From Sphingomonas sp. LC-1 (GTDB lineage: Bacteria; Pseudomonadota; Alphaproteobacteria; Sphingomonadales; Sphingomonadaceae), in contig NZ_JANZXB010000004.1 in NCBI RefSeq assembly GCF_025371035.1, positions 269,265 through 333,264 on the forward strand: DNA of 64,000 bases, written 5' to 3'. The notes under the pieces are model-generated. The model was not told the DNA's origin. It worked only from the letters and a program-made list of their open reading frames with translations, and did no database searches. Every line of letters starts with the position of its first letter. Position 1 is the first letter of the stretch. Positions 41,231 to 51,106 of the stretch are shown here, one piece after another. The position numbers were made by a program, and so were the translations under genes.

Positions 41231-42769
41231 GTGACCCGCTATCCCGCTCTTGTCGCCCTGATCGCCGGGGCCGTCGCCGCCTGCGGCTTTGCGCCGCTCG
41301 ACCTCTGGCCGCTGCTCGTCGCCGGGCTGATCCTGCTGCTGGCTCTCGTCCATGACGCTCGCAACATTCGTTCGGCGCTATGGCGCGGATGGGTGTTCGG
41401 GGTCGGGCATTTCACGGTCAACAACAACTGGTTCCAGCACGCCTTCGACTTTCAGGACAAGATGCCGCCGGTGCTGGGCTATTTCGCGGCGGTGGGATTG
41501 GCGCTCTACCTCGCGGTCTTCCCGATGGCGGCGGCGGGCGTTGCATGGCGGTTGCGGGGGAAGCGGCCGGATACGCCGTACGTCCTGATCTTCGGAGCCG
41601 CCTGGATCGCGACCGAATATCTCCGCGCGCGACTGTTCACCGGCTATGCCTGGGATCCATTGGGGGTGGCGTGGCTGCCCGTCATCGGCGTGGCGCGGAT
41701 GAGCGCCATTGTCGGCACCTATGCGCTGTCGGGGCTGACCGTGGTGCTGGCGGGGGCGATCTGGCTGGCGCTTCGACGGCGCTGGCATCTCGCCGCGATC
41801 ATGGTCCCCGCGACCGGGCTCGCCGCCCTCTCCGCCCCCCTGACTCGCGCGCCCGAACCGAGCCCGGATGCACCCTTGGTCCGCGTCGTACAGCCCAATA
41901 TCAGCCAGGATCAGCGCGGGCAGAGCGACGGGCCGCTGCTCCTCGAACGGCTGGTGCAATTGTCGGGGCGTCCCGGCCCCCGCCCCCGGCTGGTCGTCTG
42001 GCCCGAAGGCGTGGTCCGCGACATGATCGAAGATGGCTATCCCGAATGGGCCTATTTCGGGTTCAACTATGCCCCGCCCTTCTGGACCCGCCGCCAGATC
42101 GCGCGCGTCCTGGGGCCGCGCGACACCGCGCTGGTCGGCGGCACCGCGCTCTATTTCTCGCCAGATCGCGCGCGCGTGACGAGTGCGACCAACAGCGTCT
42201 TTGCAATCTCGCCAGCCGCGCGGATCACCGGTCGGTACGACAAGGCGCATCTGGTCCCCTATGGCGAGTATCTGCCCATGCCCTGGCTGCTCAAGCCGCT
42301 CGGCCTGGCGCGACTCGTTCCTGGCGATATGGATTTCACCCCCGGCCCCGGCCCGCGCAACTTGCGCGTCGCGGGCTTCGGCCCGGTCGGGGTGCAGCTC
42401 TGCTACGAGATCATCTTTTCCGGTCAGGTGGTCGATGAGGCGCATCGCCCGCGCCTGCTCTTCAATCCCTCCAACGACGCCTGGTTCGGCCGCTGGGGCC
42501 CGCCCCAGCATCTGGCGCAGGCGCGGATGCGCGCGATCGAGGAAGGATTGCCGATCATCCGCGCGACGCCCACCGGCATCTCCGCCATCATCGCCGCCGA
42601 TGGCCGCCTGATTGCGACCGTGCCCCACGAAACGGCGGGCGCAGCCGAGGCCCCCCTGCCCGCCGCGTTGCCGCCGACGCTCTTCTCGCGGATCGGCAAC
42701 ATGCTGGCGCTGGCCATCGCCATGGGTCTGGCAGCGATCGGCGTTGCCATTCGCCGCCGCGCTCGCTAG
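41231..42769 (+). CDS. lnt: Apolipoprotein N-acyltransferase
   Basis: Inner-membrane enzyme acylating the N-terminal Cys of lipoproteins, needed for Lol-dependent sorting. The 512-residue protein has about six N-terminal membrane segments and a periplasmic nitrilase-like domain whose Glu-Lys-Cys triad is visible: WPEGVV, YDKAHLVPYGEYLP, LCYEIIF. A final hydrophobic segment follows (MLALAIAMGLAAIGVAI). GTG start. Ends 6 bases before the metK operator. In sphingomonads lnt normally follows corC directly. Confidence 0.95.
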   Translation: MTRYPALVALIAGAVAACGFAPLDLWPLLVAGLILLLALVHDARNIRSALWRGWVFGVGHFTVNNNWFQHAFDFQDKMPPVLGYFAAVGLALYLAVFPMAAAGVAWRLRGKRPDTPYVLIFGAAWIATEYLRARLFTGYAWDPLGVAWLPVIGVARMSAIVGTYALSGLTVVLAGAIWLALRRRWHLAAIMVPATGLAALSAPLTRAPEPSPDAPLVRVVQPNISQDQRGQSDGPLLLERLVQLSGRPGPRPRLVVWPEGVVRDMIEDGYPEWAYFGFNYAPPFWTRRQIARVLGPRDTALVGGTALYFSPDRARVTSATNSVFAISPAARITGRYDKAHLVPYGEYLPMPWLLKPLGLARLVPGDMDFTPGPGPRNLRVAGFGPVGVQLCYEIIFSGQVVDEAHRPRLLFNPSNDAWFGRWGPPQHLAQARMRAIEEGLPIIRATPTGISAIIAADGRLIATVPHETAGAAEAPLPAALPPTLFSRIGNMLALAIAMGLAAIGVAIRRRAR

Positions 42770-42774
42770 AGGAC

Positions 42775-42794
42775 ATATAAAGCTATCTTTATAT
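42775..42794 (+). promoter_or_regulatory. Perfect inverted repeat (operator) upstream of metK
   Basis: ATATAAAG-CTAT-CTTTATAT: an 8-4-8 palindrome with no mismatch in an AT-rich island between lnt and metK, overlapping the likely promoter. It resembles the ArsR-family SahR-type sites known to control methionine/SAM genes in proteobacteria (recalled, not aligned). SAH- or SAM-linked repression of metK is inferred. No riboswitch fits in the short gap. Confidence 0.6.
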
Positions 42795-42810
42795 CGTTAT
42801 GAGGACGGGA

Positions 42811-44010
<1,200 letters not shown>

Positions 44011-44033
44011 TCCGATCACCAAGGAATGACGTG

Positions 44034-44059
44034 AAAGGGGAGCTTCGGCTCCCCTTTTT
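44034..44059 (+). terminator. Intrinsic terminator of metK
   Basis: AAAGGGGAGC-TTCG-GCTCCCCTTT followed by TT, a UUCG-tetraloop hairpin 24 bases after the metK stop. It overlaps the 3' end of the convergent FNT gene. Confidence 0.92.
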
Positions 44060-44868
44060 CATGGCTGGTCCGGCGTCTCGCCCTGCACCTGGCCATGCGC
44101 CAGCAGCGTGAACAGCCCCGCTCCGCCGACCAGATTGCCGAGGATTGCCGGGAGCATCAGCCCGAACACGGCCTGTTCGATCGTGATCTTCCCGATGAAC
44201 ATCAGCAGGAAGGTCTCGTCCGCGCCGACGATCGAATGGCTGAACCCGGCGATGGCGATGACATAGGTGATCGCCAGGATGATCCAGAAGGCCTGGTTCC
44301 GGCCATTGGGCAGGATCCAGGCAACCACCGCGATCAGGAAACCGGCGGGGATGGCGTTGATGAACGTCTGCCATCCGTTCAGGTCCAGAATGCCCGCCGA
44401 CACCGCGATCATCGCCTCGCGAATCTCCGGATTGCCCAGCGCCCCGCCCGCCACCATCCCGGCGGCGAGCGCGGTGCCGATCAGGTTGGCGAAGAGCACG
44501 ATCCCCCACAATCGCAGAGTCCGCTGCAACGCCCAGCCCGATGGCCTGGTCACCAGCGGCAGCATCGCAGTGATGGTGCTTTCCGTGAACAATTGCATCC
44601 GGCCCAGGATCACCACCAGAAAGCCGACCGGATAGCCGAGTGACGCCACCAATTCGCGCCACGGTGCCTCGGGCAATCCGGCATGCAGCGCGCCCTCCGC
44701 AATCAGCGAACTGTGGATCGCGACGCCCGCTGCCAGCCCCGACCAGAACAGTGCGCCCGCGGGGCGATCGAGTTCGCTCTCCCCCGCCTCGCGTACCGCA
44801 CGGTGGAGATCCTTGGCATCGGCGGCTTTCTGCGCCTTGCCCTCGGCTTTGCTGTCATCCTGATCCAT
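44059..44868 (-). CDS. Formate/nitrite transporter (FNT)-family channel
   Basis: A 269-residue membrane channel of the FNT family (FocA/NirC), with six hydrophobic helices and a charged N-terminal extension (about 1-40). Conserved blocks: AGALFWSGLAAGVAIHSSLIAEGAL, LLFTESTI-type QLFTESTITAM, LFANLIGTALAA, and FINAIPAGFLIAVVAWI, AGFSHSIVGADETF in the second half. These match the pseudo-twofold FNT repeat with NI-type half-membrane turns. It could conduct formate, nitrite, hydrosulfide or other monovalent acids; the substrate cannot be deduced. ATG 44868 chosen; an upstream start would add eight residues. Confidence 0.88.
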   Translation of the reverse strand: MDQDDSKAEGKAQKAADAKDLHRAVREAGESELDRPAGALFWSGLAAGVAIHSSLIAEGALHAGLPEAPWRELVASLGYPVGFLVVILGRMQLFTESTITAMLPLVTRPSGWALQRTLRLWGIVLFANLIGTALAAGMVAGGALGNPEIREAMIAVSAGILDLNGWQTFINAIPAGFLIAVVAWILPNGRNQAFWIILAITYVIAIAGFSHSIVGADETFLLMFIGKITIEQAVFGLMLPAILGNLVGGAGLFTLLAHGQVQGETPDQP

Positions 44869-44932
44869 TCCCAGCCAGCAACGCGCGCGCACGGTCTTGG
44901 CTCCCGCCCCCTCCCCGCGCTAAGGGCGCGCG

Positions 44933-45613
44933 ATGAACGATCCGACGACGATCCGCCGCCTCTATGGCCGGCGACAGGGCCATAAGCTGCGCCAAGGTCA
45001 GGCTGCGCTGGTCGAGGACATGCTGCCCACCCTCAGCGTGCCCGAGGACGGCTCGCTCGATGCGATGCGGCTGTTCGGGGACGATCGCCCGCTACAGGTC
45101 GAGATCGGCTTCGGCGCGGGCGAGCACCTGGCGGGTCAGGCCGAAGCGACGCCGGGCACCGGCTTCATCGGCTGCGAACCGTTCCTGAACGGGGTGGTCG
45201 GCGCGCTGGGCCATATCCGCGACCGCGACCTGTCCAATGTCCGCCTGCACATGGGCGACGCGCTGGAGGTGATCGAGCGACTGCCCGATGCCAGCCTCGA
45301 CCGCGTATACTTGCTCCATCCCGATCCCTGGCCCAAGGCGCGCCATGCGAAGCGGCGAATGATGAACCACGGCCCGCTCGACACCATTGCCCGCAAGCTC
45401 AAGAGCGGCGGCGAGTTCCGGCTGGGCACCGACGACCCGACCTATTGTCACTGGTCGATGATGATCATGAACGCGAGGGCCGATTTCGAATGGCAGGCGA
45501 AAAGCCCCCGCGATTTCCTGACCCGCCCCGCCGACTGGCCCGAGACCCGATACGAACGCAAGGCGCGGCGCCAGGGGCATGAGGTGTGGTATTTCCGGTA
45601 TATCCGGCGGTGA
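44933..45613 (+). CDS. trmB: tRNA (guanine-N7)-methyltransferase TrmB
   Basis: SAM-dependent methylation of G46 in tRNA. The 226-residue protein shows the class I fold: VEIGFGAGEHLAGQA, FIGCEPFLNGVVGAL, the hallmark HPDPWPKARHAKRRM and a final TRYERKARRQGHEVWYFRYI. It is convergent with nothing and starts 64 bases after the FNT ATG on the other strand. In relatives lnt-metK-trmB are adjacent, as here with the FNT insertion between metK and trmB. Confidence 0.95.
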   Translation: MNDPTTIRRLYGRRQGHKLRQGQAALVEDMLPTLSVPEDGSLDAMRLFGDDRPLQVEIGFGAGEHLAGQAEATPGTGFIGCEPFLNGVVGALGHIRDRDLSNVRLHMGDALEVIERLPDASLDRVYLLHPDPWPKARHAKRRMMNHGPLDTIARKLKSGGEFRLGTDDPTYCHWSMMIMNARADFEWQAKSPRDFLTRPADWPETRYERKARRQGHEVWYFRYIRR

Positions 45614-45645
45614 TCCACGATCCCCGCTGGTGGTGGCGAGGTCGT

Positions 45646-45858
45646 CTATAGTCGGACCGTGATAGATCGCTGGTCCGCGCGGTTTGTCGCAACGAGATCG
45701 GGTGTGACCGGCACGGGGGTCAGGTCGCGCCGGGTCAATTCGTCCAGGATCGCGGTGCGATCGCCATTGTCGGGCGCGGTGCTGACCATTTGGAATGCGG
45801 CCAGCAGAGTCTCATCATCCATGAACTCGATCAGGTCGGGGTCTAGCATCGGGTCCAT
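45646..45858 (-). CDS. Small acidic protein of unknown function
   Basis: A 70-residue protein (MDPMLDPDLIEFMDDETLLA...), acidic N-terminal half, basic C-terminus ending TNRADQRSITVRL. No recognisable domain or signal. A strong ribosome site GGGAGGAAAG lies upstream of the ATG and the coding bias matches the genome, so it is probably real. Convergent with trmB and divergent from the Arg-rich gene. Confidence 0.65.
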   Translation of the reverse strand: MDPMLDPDLIEFMDDETLLAAFQMVSTAPDNGDRTAILDELTRRDLTPVPVTPDLVATNRADQRSITVRL

Positions 45859-46014
45859 CGCTTTCCTCCCTTCTATTATTCTGCATCAATAACAAGCGGA
45901 TCGCGGACAGGTTGCCAAGCGGAATATGTCAGGGTGAGACGCTGGACCTGATCGCCCCTGGCCAGCAAAGGCCATGCGGCTATAGACGGCGCGACGATCC
46001 GGGGAGCGGTGAGA

Positions 46015-46464
46015 ATGGTGGATGACAGCTGGGGCGTGACCCCGCCCAAGGGCGGTTTGCGCATCCGTACGAACGACAGTCTGGAGGATCGCGCTGCCGC
46101 GCGGGCGCGGGCTCGCGAAGCAAGAGCCGGGGATCGGGCGTCGGCGATGACGGCGCGGATCGAGGCGCGGGCCGCCTTTCGCGAGCGCGAGACGGCAGCA
46201 CGCGAGGCCGATCGTACGGCACGGCGCGAAGCCGAAATGGTCGCCGCCGCGAAAGACCCGCATGCCGTTGCCGCCAAGCGCCATCGCACTTCCGGCCGCA
46301 AGGATGTGGTTCGCGAACAGCGCGATACGCGCGGCTATGCCACGGTGGTCGATGAGGGGCGGATTCGCGAACTTGCCAAGCGCGGCGCATCGCTATCCGG
46401 ACTGGCCGGAGCGTTCGGCATCACCGAAGACGCGATTCGGGACATATTGGCGTCGGAGGCATAG
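46015..46464 (+). CDS. Arg/Ala-rich protein with a putative C-terminal HTH, unknown function
   Basis: A 149-residue basic, highly charged protein. Residues about 25-85 are dominated by Arg, Ala and Glu with heptad-like periodicity (coiled-coil prediction). The last 35 residues (VDEGRIRELAKRGASLSGLAGAFGITEDAIRDIL) resemble a helix-turn-helix of the sigma/resolvase type. A role as a DNA-binding regulator is possible but not supported by any family match. GGGGAG lies 8 bases before the ATG. Divergent from the small acidic gene. Confidence 0.6.
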   Translation: MVDDSWGVTPPKGGLRIRTNDSLEDRAAARARAREARAGDRASAMTARIEARAAFRERETAAREADRTARREAEMVAAAKDPHAVAAKRHRTSGRKDVVREQRDTRGYATVVDEGRIRELAKRGASLSGLAGAFGITEDAIRDILASEA

Positions 46465-46688
46465 GCTCCGTCCCCCCGGCGCGAGAATGGTCGCGGAGCT
46501 CGGCGTTCCGATCCCCCTACGCACCCCATCAAAGGTCAGGATTCAGCCAGAGCGCCGTGGAGCTATTACCGAAGCTTGCCCGACTGGATGTCCGCCTGCA
46601 CCCGGATTGTGTGGGGGCAACGATCTTTGCACTAAGAGGGACCCGGCCTAACGCCTTGCTTACCGAATTGCGCTAAGCCCCCTATTCG

Positions 46689-47960
46689 ATGGCCGATATT
46701 CCGCCCCCTTCCGTGCGCCCGCCGCGTCCTGCCTCCGCCGTCAGCGCGGGCGTCGGGCTGGCGGGGCTGGTCGGGTCGGTCGCCTGGATCGGCTTTGCGC
46801 GGTGGCGTCATCTGGACGGGCCTTATGCCGCCCTGGTCCACCTGGTGTGCGCGGGGGTGCCGATGCTGCTCTGGTCGATCCTGATCGACCGGGTCCATCG
46901 ATCGCCCACGACGGGGATCGACTGGGCCCATCCACGCCCTGCCCGCGAGACGCTGGACATCAGCCTGACCAAGCTGGCCGGGCTCTGGGCGACGTTCGGA
47001 TTGATCGCGCTGATCTACGCCACGGGGCGCTTCTATTGGCAGGGCATTTTTCTGTTCGCGATGAACTGCCTGGCCTGGGCGGCGCCGGCCCTGTTCCTGT
47101 TGTCCATTCCCTATGTGCTGTGGCTCGACCGGCGGCTGGTCGAGCCCAGGGATGGCGCATGGATGCTGGGCGCGTGGTTGACCGGACAGCCCGGTGTCGA
47201 GCGCGAGGCGATCTGGGCGCATTTGCGTGCCTGGGGGGTGAAGGCCTTCTTTCTCCCCTTCATGCTGGGGGTGGTGCCCGGTGGGTTCGGGATGTTCGTG
47301 CGCGGCGACCTCGGCACCGTGCTGCACGATCCGGTGGCTTTGGCAAATTGGCTGATCACGCTGATGTTCCTGATCGACGTGGCGTTCGCGACGGTCGGCT
47401 ATATGCTGACGATGCGACCGCTCGATGCGCATATCCGCTCGGCCAATCCTTATGCGGCGGCGTGGGCGGCGGCGCTGATCTGTTACCCACCGACGATTCT
47501 GATGGGCGATGGCGGCCCGCTCAACTATCGGCCGGGGACCGTCGAATGGAGCTATTGGTTCGCGGGGCATCCGATCATCCTGTCGGCGATCGGGACGATG
47601 CTGATCGCGTTGACCGCCATCTATGCCTGGTCGACGGTGGCGTTCGGGATACGCTTTTCCAACCTGACGCACCGGGGCATCCTGACCCACGGGCCTTATG
47701 CGGTGTCGCGGCATCCCGCCTATCTGTCGAAGAATATCTTCTGGTGGATCGCGACCATTCCGATCCTGTCGACGGGTAGCTGGATGGATGCAGGCCGCAG
47801 CAGCTTGCTGCTCGGGGTGGTCAACGGGGTCTATTATTGGCGTGCGAAGACGGAGGAGCGGCATTTGTCCGCTGATCCGGCCTATCGGGACTATTCGGAC
47901 TGGATGGCGCGCTACGGGTTGGTGCCGCGGTTCTTTCGGTGGGTATCAGGGCGGGGGTAA
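46689..47960 (+). CDS. Membrane protein with C-terminal ICMT/DUF1295-like domain
   Basis: A 423-residue polytopic protein with about eight hydrophobic segments. The last 150 residues match the isoprenylcysteine carboxyl methyltransferase-like family: RGILTHGPYAVSRHPAYLSKNIFWW (the SAM-binding GPY..xRHP.Y pattern), YWRAKTEERHLSADPAYRDYSDWM. The N-terminal 250 residues (four or more membrane spans, with no family match) are an unusual addition, since most ICMT-like proteins are about 200 residues. Likely a membrane methyltransferase; substrate unknown. Preceded by a 224-bp gap without a gene. Confidence 0.75.
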   Translation: MADIPPPSVRPPRPASAVSAGVGLAGLVGSVAWIGFARWRHLDGPYAALVHLVCAGVPMLLWSILIDRVHRSPTTGIDWAHPRPARETLDISLTKLAGLWATFGLIALIYATGRFYWQGIFLFAMNCLAWAAPALFLLSIPYVLWLDRRLVEPRDGAWMLGAWLTGQPGVEREAIWAHLRAWGVKAFFLPFMLGVVPGGFGMFVRGDLGTVLHDPVALANWLITLMFLIDVAFATVGYMLTMRPLDAHIRSANPYAAAWAAALICYPPTILMGDGGPLNYRPGTVEWSYWFAGHPIILSAIGTMLIALTAIYAWSTVAFGIRFSNLTHRGILTHGPYAVSRHPAYLSKNIFWWIATIPILSTGSWMDAGRSSLLLGVVNGVYYWRAKTEERHLSADPAYRDYSDWMARYGLVPRFFRWVSGRG

Positions 47961-48021
47961 GCCTTTGGCCTTCGACTTCGGCGCTTAGCCCATCAGCCGA
48001 AGGCCACGCCCCCATGCTTCG

Positions 48022-49395
48022 TCAGAAGCTGGCCTCGTCATAGACCCGCGAAATATCTCCACCCCATACGCCATGATAATGGTCGAGCAGCACCTGAGCC
48101 GGCACCTTGCCCGACCGCACGATCTCGCGCAGCGGATCGAGGAAGCCGGTCTCGTTATCCCCGGCCCCGTTCAGCCGCGCCCGCGCCGCCAGGCCCGCAT
48201 GGGCGATGTCGAGCACTTCGCCCGCAATGTCGCGCAGGCGTCCGCCGCCCGGCAGCGGGGCGTCGAGCGCCAGTTCGGGCACCGCGTCGCGTAGCGCCTG
48301 CCGCTCGTCCAGCGACCAGCTCTTCACCAGATCCCAGGCGGCATCCAGCGCCGCGTCGTCATAGAGCAACCCGACCCAGAGCGCGGGCAGCGCGCAGATG
48401 CGGTTCCACGGGCCACCATCGGCGCCGCGCATTTCCAGGAAGGTCTTGAGCCGCACCTCGGGAAAGGCGGTCGACAGATGGTCGTTCCAGTCGTCGATCG
48501 TCGGCAACTCGCCCGGCAGGACCGACAATTCACCCTTCAGGAAGTCGCGGAAGGACAGCCCGGCGGCGTCGATATACTTGCCGTCGCGGTAGACGAAGTA
48601 CATCGGCACATCGAGCGCATAGTCGGCGTAGCGCTCATAGCCGAACCCGTCCTCGAACACGAAGGGGAGCATGCCGGTGCGCGCGGGGTCGGTGTCCGAC
48701 CAGATATGGCTGCGGAAGGACAGCTTGCCGTTGGGCTTCCCTTCCGTGAAGGGCGAGTTGGCGAACAGCGCGGTCGCCAGCGGCTGCAGCGCCAGGCCGA
48801 CACGGAATTTCTTCACCATGTCCGCTTCCGATGCATAATCCAGGTTCACCTGGATCGTCGAGGTCCGCAGCATCATGTCGAGCCCCAGCGAGCCCACGCG
48901 CGGCATGTGCCGCAGCATGATCGCATAGCGGCCCTTGGGCATGATCGGCAGTTCGGCACGCGTCTTGTCCGGCCACATGCCCAGCCCCAGGAAACCCAGG
49001 CCCAGCTTCTCGCCCGCCGCCTTCACCTGTTGCAGGTGACGGCCCGTCTCGGCACAGGTCTGGTGCAGATTGTCGAGCGGTGCACCCGACAGCTCGAACT
49101 GCCCGGCGGGCTCCAGGCTGATCGAGCCGTCCGCTCCGTTCAGCGCGATGACGTTGCCGCCCTCCAACACCGGCGTCCAGCCATATTGCTCCAACTCGCC
49201 GAGCAGCGTGCGAATTCCCGAAGCCTCGTCATAGGAGGGCGCGTGATGATCGCCCCGCGCATAGACGAACTTCTCATGCTCGGTCCCGATCCGCCAGCGG
49301 TCGCGGGGCTTCTCCCCCTTCGCGAAGCTGGCGATCAGTTGGTCGCGCGACTCGATGATGGCGCCCTTGGCGGTGCTCGCGGTCTTGGTGCTCAT
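48022..49395 (-). CDS. gshA: Glutamate-cysteine ligase, plant/alphaproteobacterial type
   Basis: First enzyme of glutathione synthesis, joining glutamate and cysteine. The 457-residue protein is of the type shared by Alphaproteobacteria and plants rather than the enterobacterial GshA. Blocks: RDRWRIGTEHEKFVYARG, YGWTPVLEGGNVIALNG, SISLEPAGQFELSG, GRYAIMLRHMPRVG, STIQVNLDYASEADM and KTFLEMRGADGGPWNRICALPALWVG. gshB is not in the window. A TCA stop on the plus side at 48022; the ATG 49395 gives the expected N-terminus. Followed on the upstream side by rsmE, read in the same direction. Confidence 0.93.
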   Translation of the reverse strand: MSTKTASTAKGAIIESRDQLIASFAKGEKPRDRWRIGTEHEKFVYARGDHHAPSYDEASGIRTLLGELEQYGWTPVLEGGNVIALNGADGSISLEPAGQFELSGAPLDNLHQTCAETGRHLQQVKAAGEKLGLGFLGLGMWPDKTRAELPIMPKGRYAIMLRHMPRVGSLGLDMMLRTSTIQVNLDYASEADMVKKFRVGLALQPLATALFANSPFTEGKPNGKLSFRSHIWSDTDPARTGMLPFVFEDGFGYERYADYALDVPMYFVYRDGKYIDAAGLSFRDFLKGELSVLPGELPTIDDWNDHLSTAFPEVRLKTFLEMRGADGGPWNRICALPALWVGLLYDDAALDAAWDLVKSWSLDERQALRDAVPELALDAPLPGGGRLRDIAGEVLDIAHAGLAARARLNGAGDNETGFLDPLREIVRSGKVPAQVLLDHYHGVWGGDISRVYDEASF

Positions 49396-49440
49396 GAACC
49401 GCGCCTTACGCGGGCGCGCGCGTCCGCGCCATAGGGTGAA

Positions 49441-50184
49441 TCAACGCCAGTCGCCCGCTGCCGCCATCCAGAGCGACACCGCCGCCGCCGCCGCCGTATC
49501 CGCGCGCAGGATACGCGGGCCCAGGCCGATGCCGACCGCCTGTTCATGCGCCCGGATCGCCTCGCGCTCCTCGGTGTCGAAGCCACCCTCCGGCCCGATC
49601 AGGATCGCCGCCGGCCCCTGATGCGCGCGCATCGCGTCGAGAGCGGGCACGCCGCCATTCTCATCCGCGAAGAACAGTGCACGCTCGGGCGGCCAGTCGC
49701 GCAGCAGCGCGGGCAGCTTCACCGGCTCGGCCACCTCCGGCAAGGCCGTCCGCCCGCATTGCTCGGCCGCCTCGATCATATGGGCGCGAAGCCGATCGGT
49801 ATTGGGCTTGTCGACCACGGTGCGCCGCGTGACCACCGGCACCAGCCGCGCCACCCCCAGTTCGCATGCCTTTTCCGCCAGCCAGTCGACACGGCCCTTC
49901 TTCAGCGGCGCGGCGCAGAGCCACAGGTCCGGCACCGCCTCGCGCTCGCGCAGGCGCTCGGTCACGTCCAGCGTCAGGTCGCGCTTGCCCACCGAACCCG
50001 CGATGCCCAGCCATTCGCCGGTACGGTCGTCGAACAGCTTGACCGGATCGCCGACCTTGGTCCGCATCACCGAGATCAGATAATGCGCCGCCGGGCCATC
50101 GATGCGGATCGCCCCCTCCGCCAAAGGCTGATCGACGAACAGACGGGGCGTGGATTGCGGCGGCCAGGCGGGGGTAGCGGGCAT
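49441..50184 (-). CDS. rsmE: 16S rRNA (uracil-1498-N3)-methyltransferase RsmE
   Basis: SPOUT-fold methyltransferase for m3U1498 of 16S rRNA. The 247-residue protein has an N-terminal PUA-like domain (RLFVDQPLAEGAIRI, HYLISVMRTKVGDPVKLFD) and a C-terminal knotted domain with KACELGVARLVPVVTRRTVV, the AAEQCGRTALPEV loop, and ILIGPEGGFDTEE, GLGPRILRADTAAAAAVSLW. It lies 45 bases upstream of gshA in the same direction, likely one transcript. ppk2 is divergent. Confidence 0.95.
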   Translation of the reverse strand: MPATPAWPPQSTPRLFVDQPLAEGAIRIDGPAAHYLISVMRTKVGDPVKLFDDRTGEWLGIAGSVGKRDLTLDVTERLREREAVPDLWLCAAPLKKGRVDWLAEKACELGVARLVPVVTRRTVVDKPNTDRLRAHMIEAAEQCGRTALPEVAEPVKLPALLRDWPPERALFFADENGGVPALDAMRAHQGPAAILIGPEGGFDTEEREAIRAHEQAVGIGLGPRILRADTAAAAAVSLWMAAAGDWR

Positions 50185-50261
50185 GGGCTCCGCTTACACG
50201 GGTTGCGGGGCGCTTGCCACTTTTGCCGTCTCGGGTGTTTTGCCTCCCGAAAGGACGGATG

Positions 50262-51017
50262 ATGGGCAAACATTATCAGGAAGAGCTGGAGGCGCTGCAA
50301 CTGGCGCTGGTCCGCACGCAGATGGCGATGGCGGAATCGGACGAACGGGTCGTGATCCTGCTGGAAGGACGCGACGGGGCCGGCAAGGACGGGACGATCA
50401 AGCGCATCACCGAGCATCTCTCGGTCCGCGCCACCCGTGTCGTGGCGCTGCCCAAGCCCTCCGATCGCGAGCGGACGCAATGGTATTTCCAGCGCTATGC
50501 CGGCCATCTGCCCGCGGCGGGCGAGATCGTGATCTTCAACCGCAGCTGGTATAACCGGGCGGGCGTCGAGGTGGTCATGGGCTTCTCCACCGCGACCGAG
50601 CAGGAGGCGTTCCTGCGCGACGCCCCCGATTTCGAGCGGATGCTGGTCGAAAGCGGCATCCGGCTGGTCAAGATCTGGCTCGACATCGGCAAGGGCGAAC
50701 AGGAAAAGCGGCTGGAGGCGCGGCGCACCGATCCGCTGAAGGCGCTCAAGGTCTCCGACATGGACAAGGTCGCGCAGGCCAAATGGGCCGATTATTCGGC
50801 GGCGCGCGACACGATGCTGACGCGCACGCATACCCCCTATGCACCGTGGCATATCGTCCGCGCCGACGACAAGAAGGACGCGCGGATCGCGATCATCCGC
50901 CACATCCTCCACCGCATCGCGCCGCCAGAGATCGCGGCGGGTGTCAAACTGCCCGATCCCGACCTGCTCTTTCCGTTCGAGCTGGCGGCGCTGGAGGATG
51001 GACGGCTGGCGAAATAG
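50262..51017 (+). CDS. ppk2: Polyphosphate kinase 2
   Basis: Short single-domain PPK2, transferring phosphate between polyphosphate and nucleoside di-/monophosphates. The 251-residue P-loop kinase has Walker A GRDGAGKDGTIKR, then SDRERTQWYFQRYAGHLPAAGEIVIFNRSWYNR (the conserved lid and Walker B block), and DFERMLVESGIRLVKIWLDI with SWYNRAGVE. The ATG pair at 50259/50262 follows AAGGA; 50262 is preferred for spacing. Length and motifs suit the class I PPK2. Divergent from rsmE. Confidence 0.92.
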   Translation: MGKHYQEELEALQLALVRTQMAMAESDERVVILLEGRDGAGKDGTIKRITEHLSVRATRVVALPKPSDRERTQWYFQRYAGHLPAAGEIVIFNRSWYNRAGVEVVMGFSTATEQEAFLRDAPDFERMLVESGIRLVKIWLDIGKGEQEKRLEARRTDPLKALKVSDMDKVAQAKWADYSAARDTMLTRTHTPYAPWHIVRADDKKDARIAIIRHILHRIAPPEIAAGVKLPDPDLLFPFELAALEDGRLAK

Positions 51018-51106
51018 GGGCGACGTTCAGCCTTTCTTGACCATGTCCGGGCCATAGCGTCGGCGTGTCATGGCACCGGGCCATGGCCGGGATCGAAAGC
51101 ATCGCC

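Noticed and set aside
42770-42810. SAM riboswitch upstream of metK
   Set aside because: Only about 40 bases separate the lnt stop from the metK ATG, too few for a SAM-II or SAM-I aptamer; a perfect DNA palindrome explains the site better.
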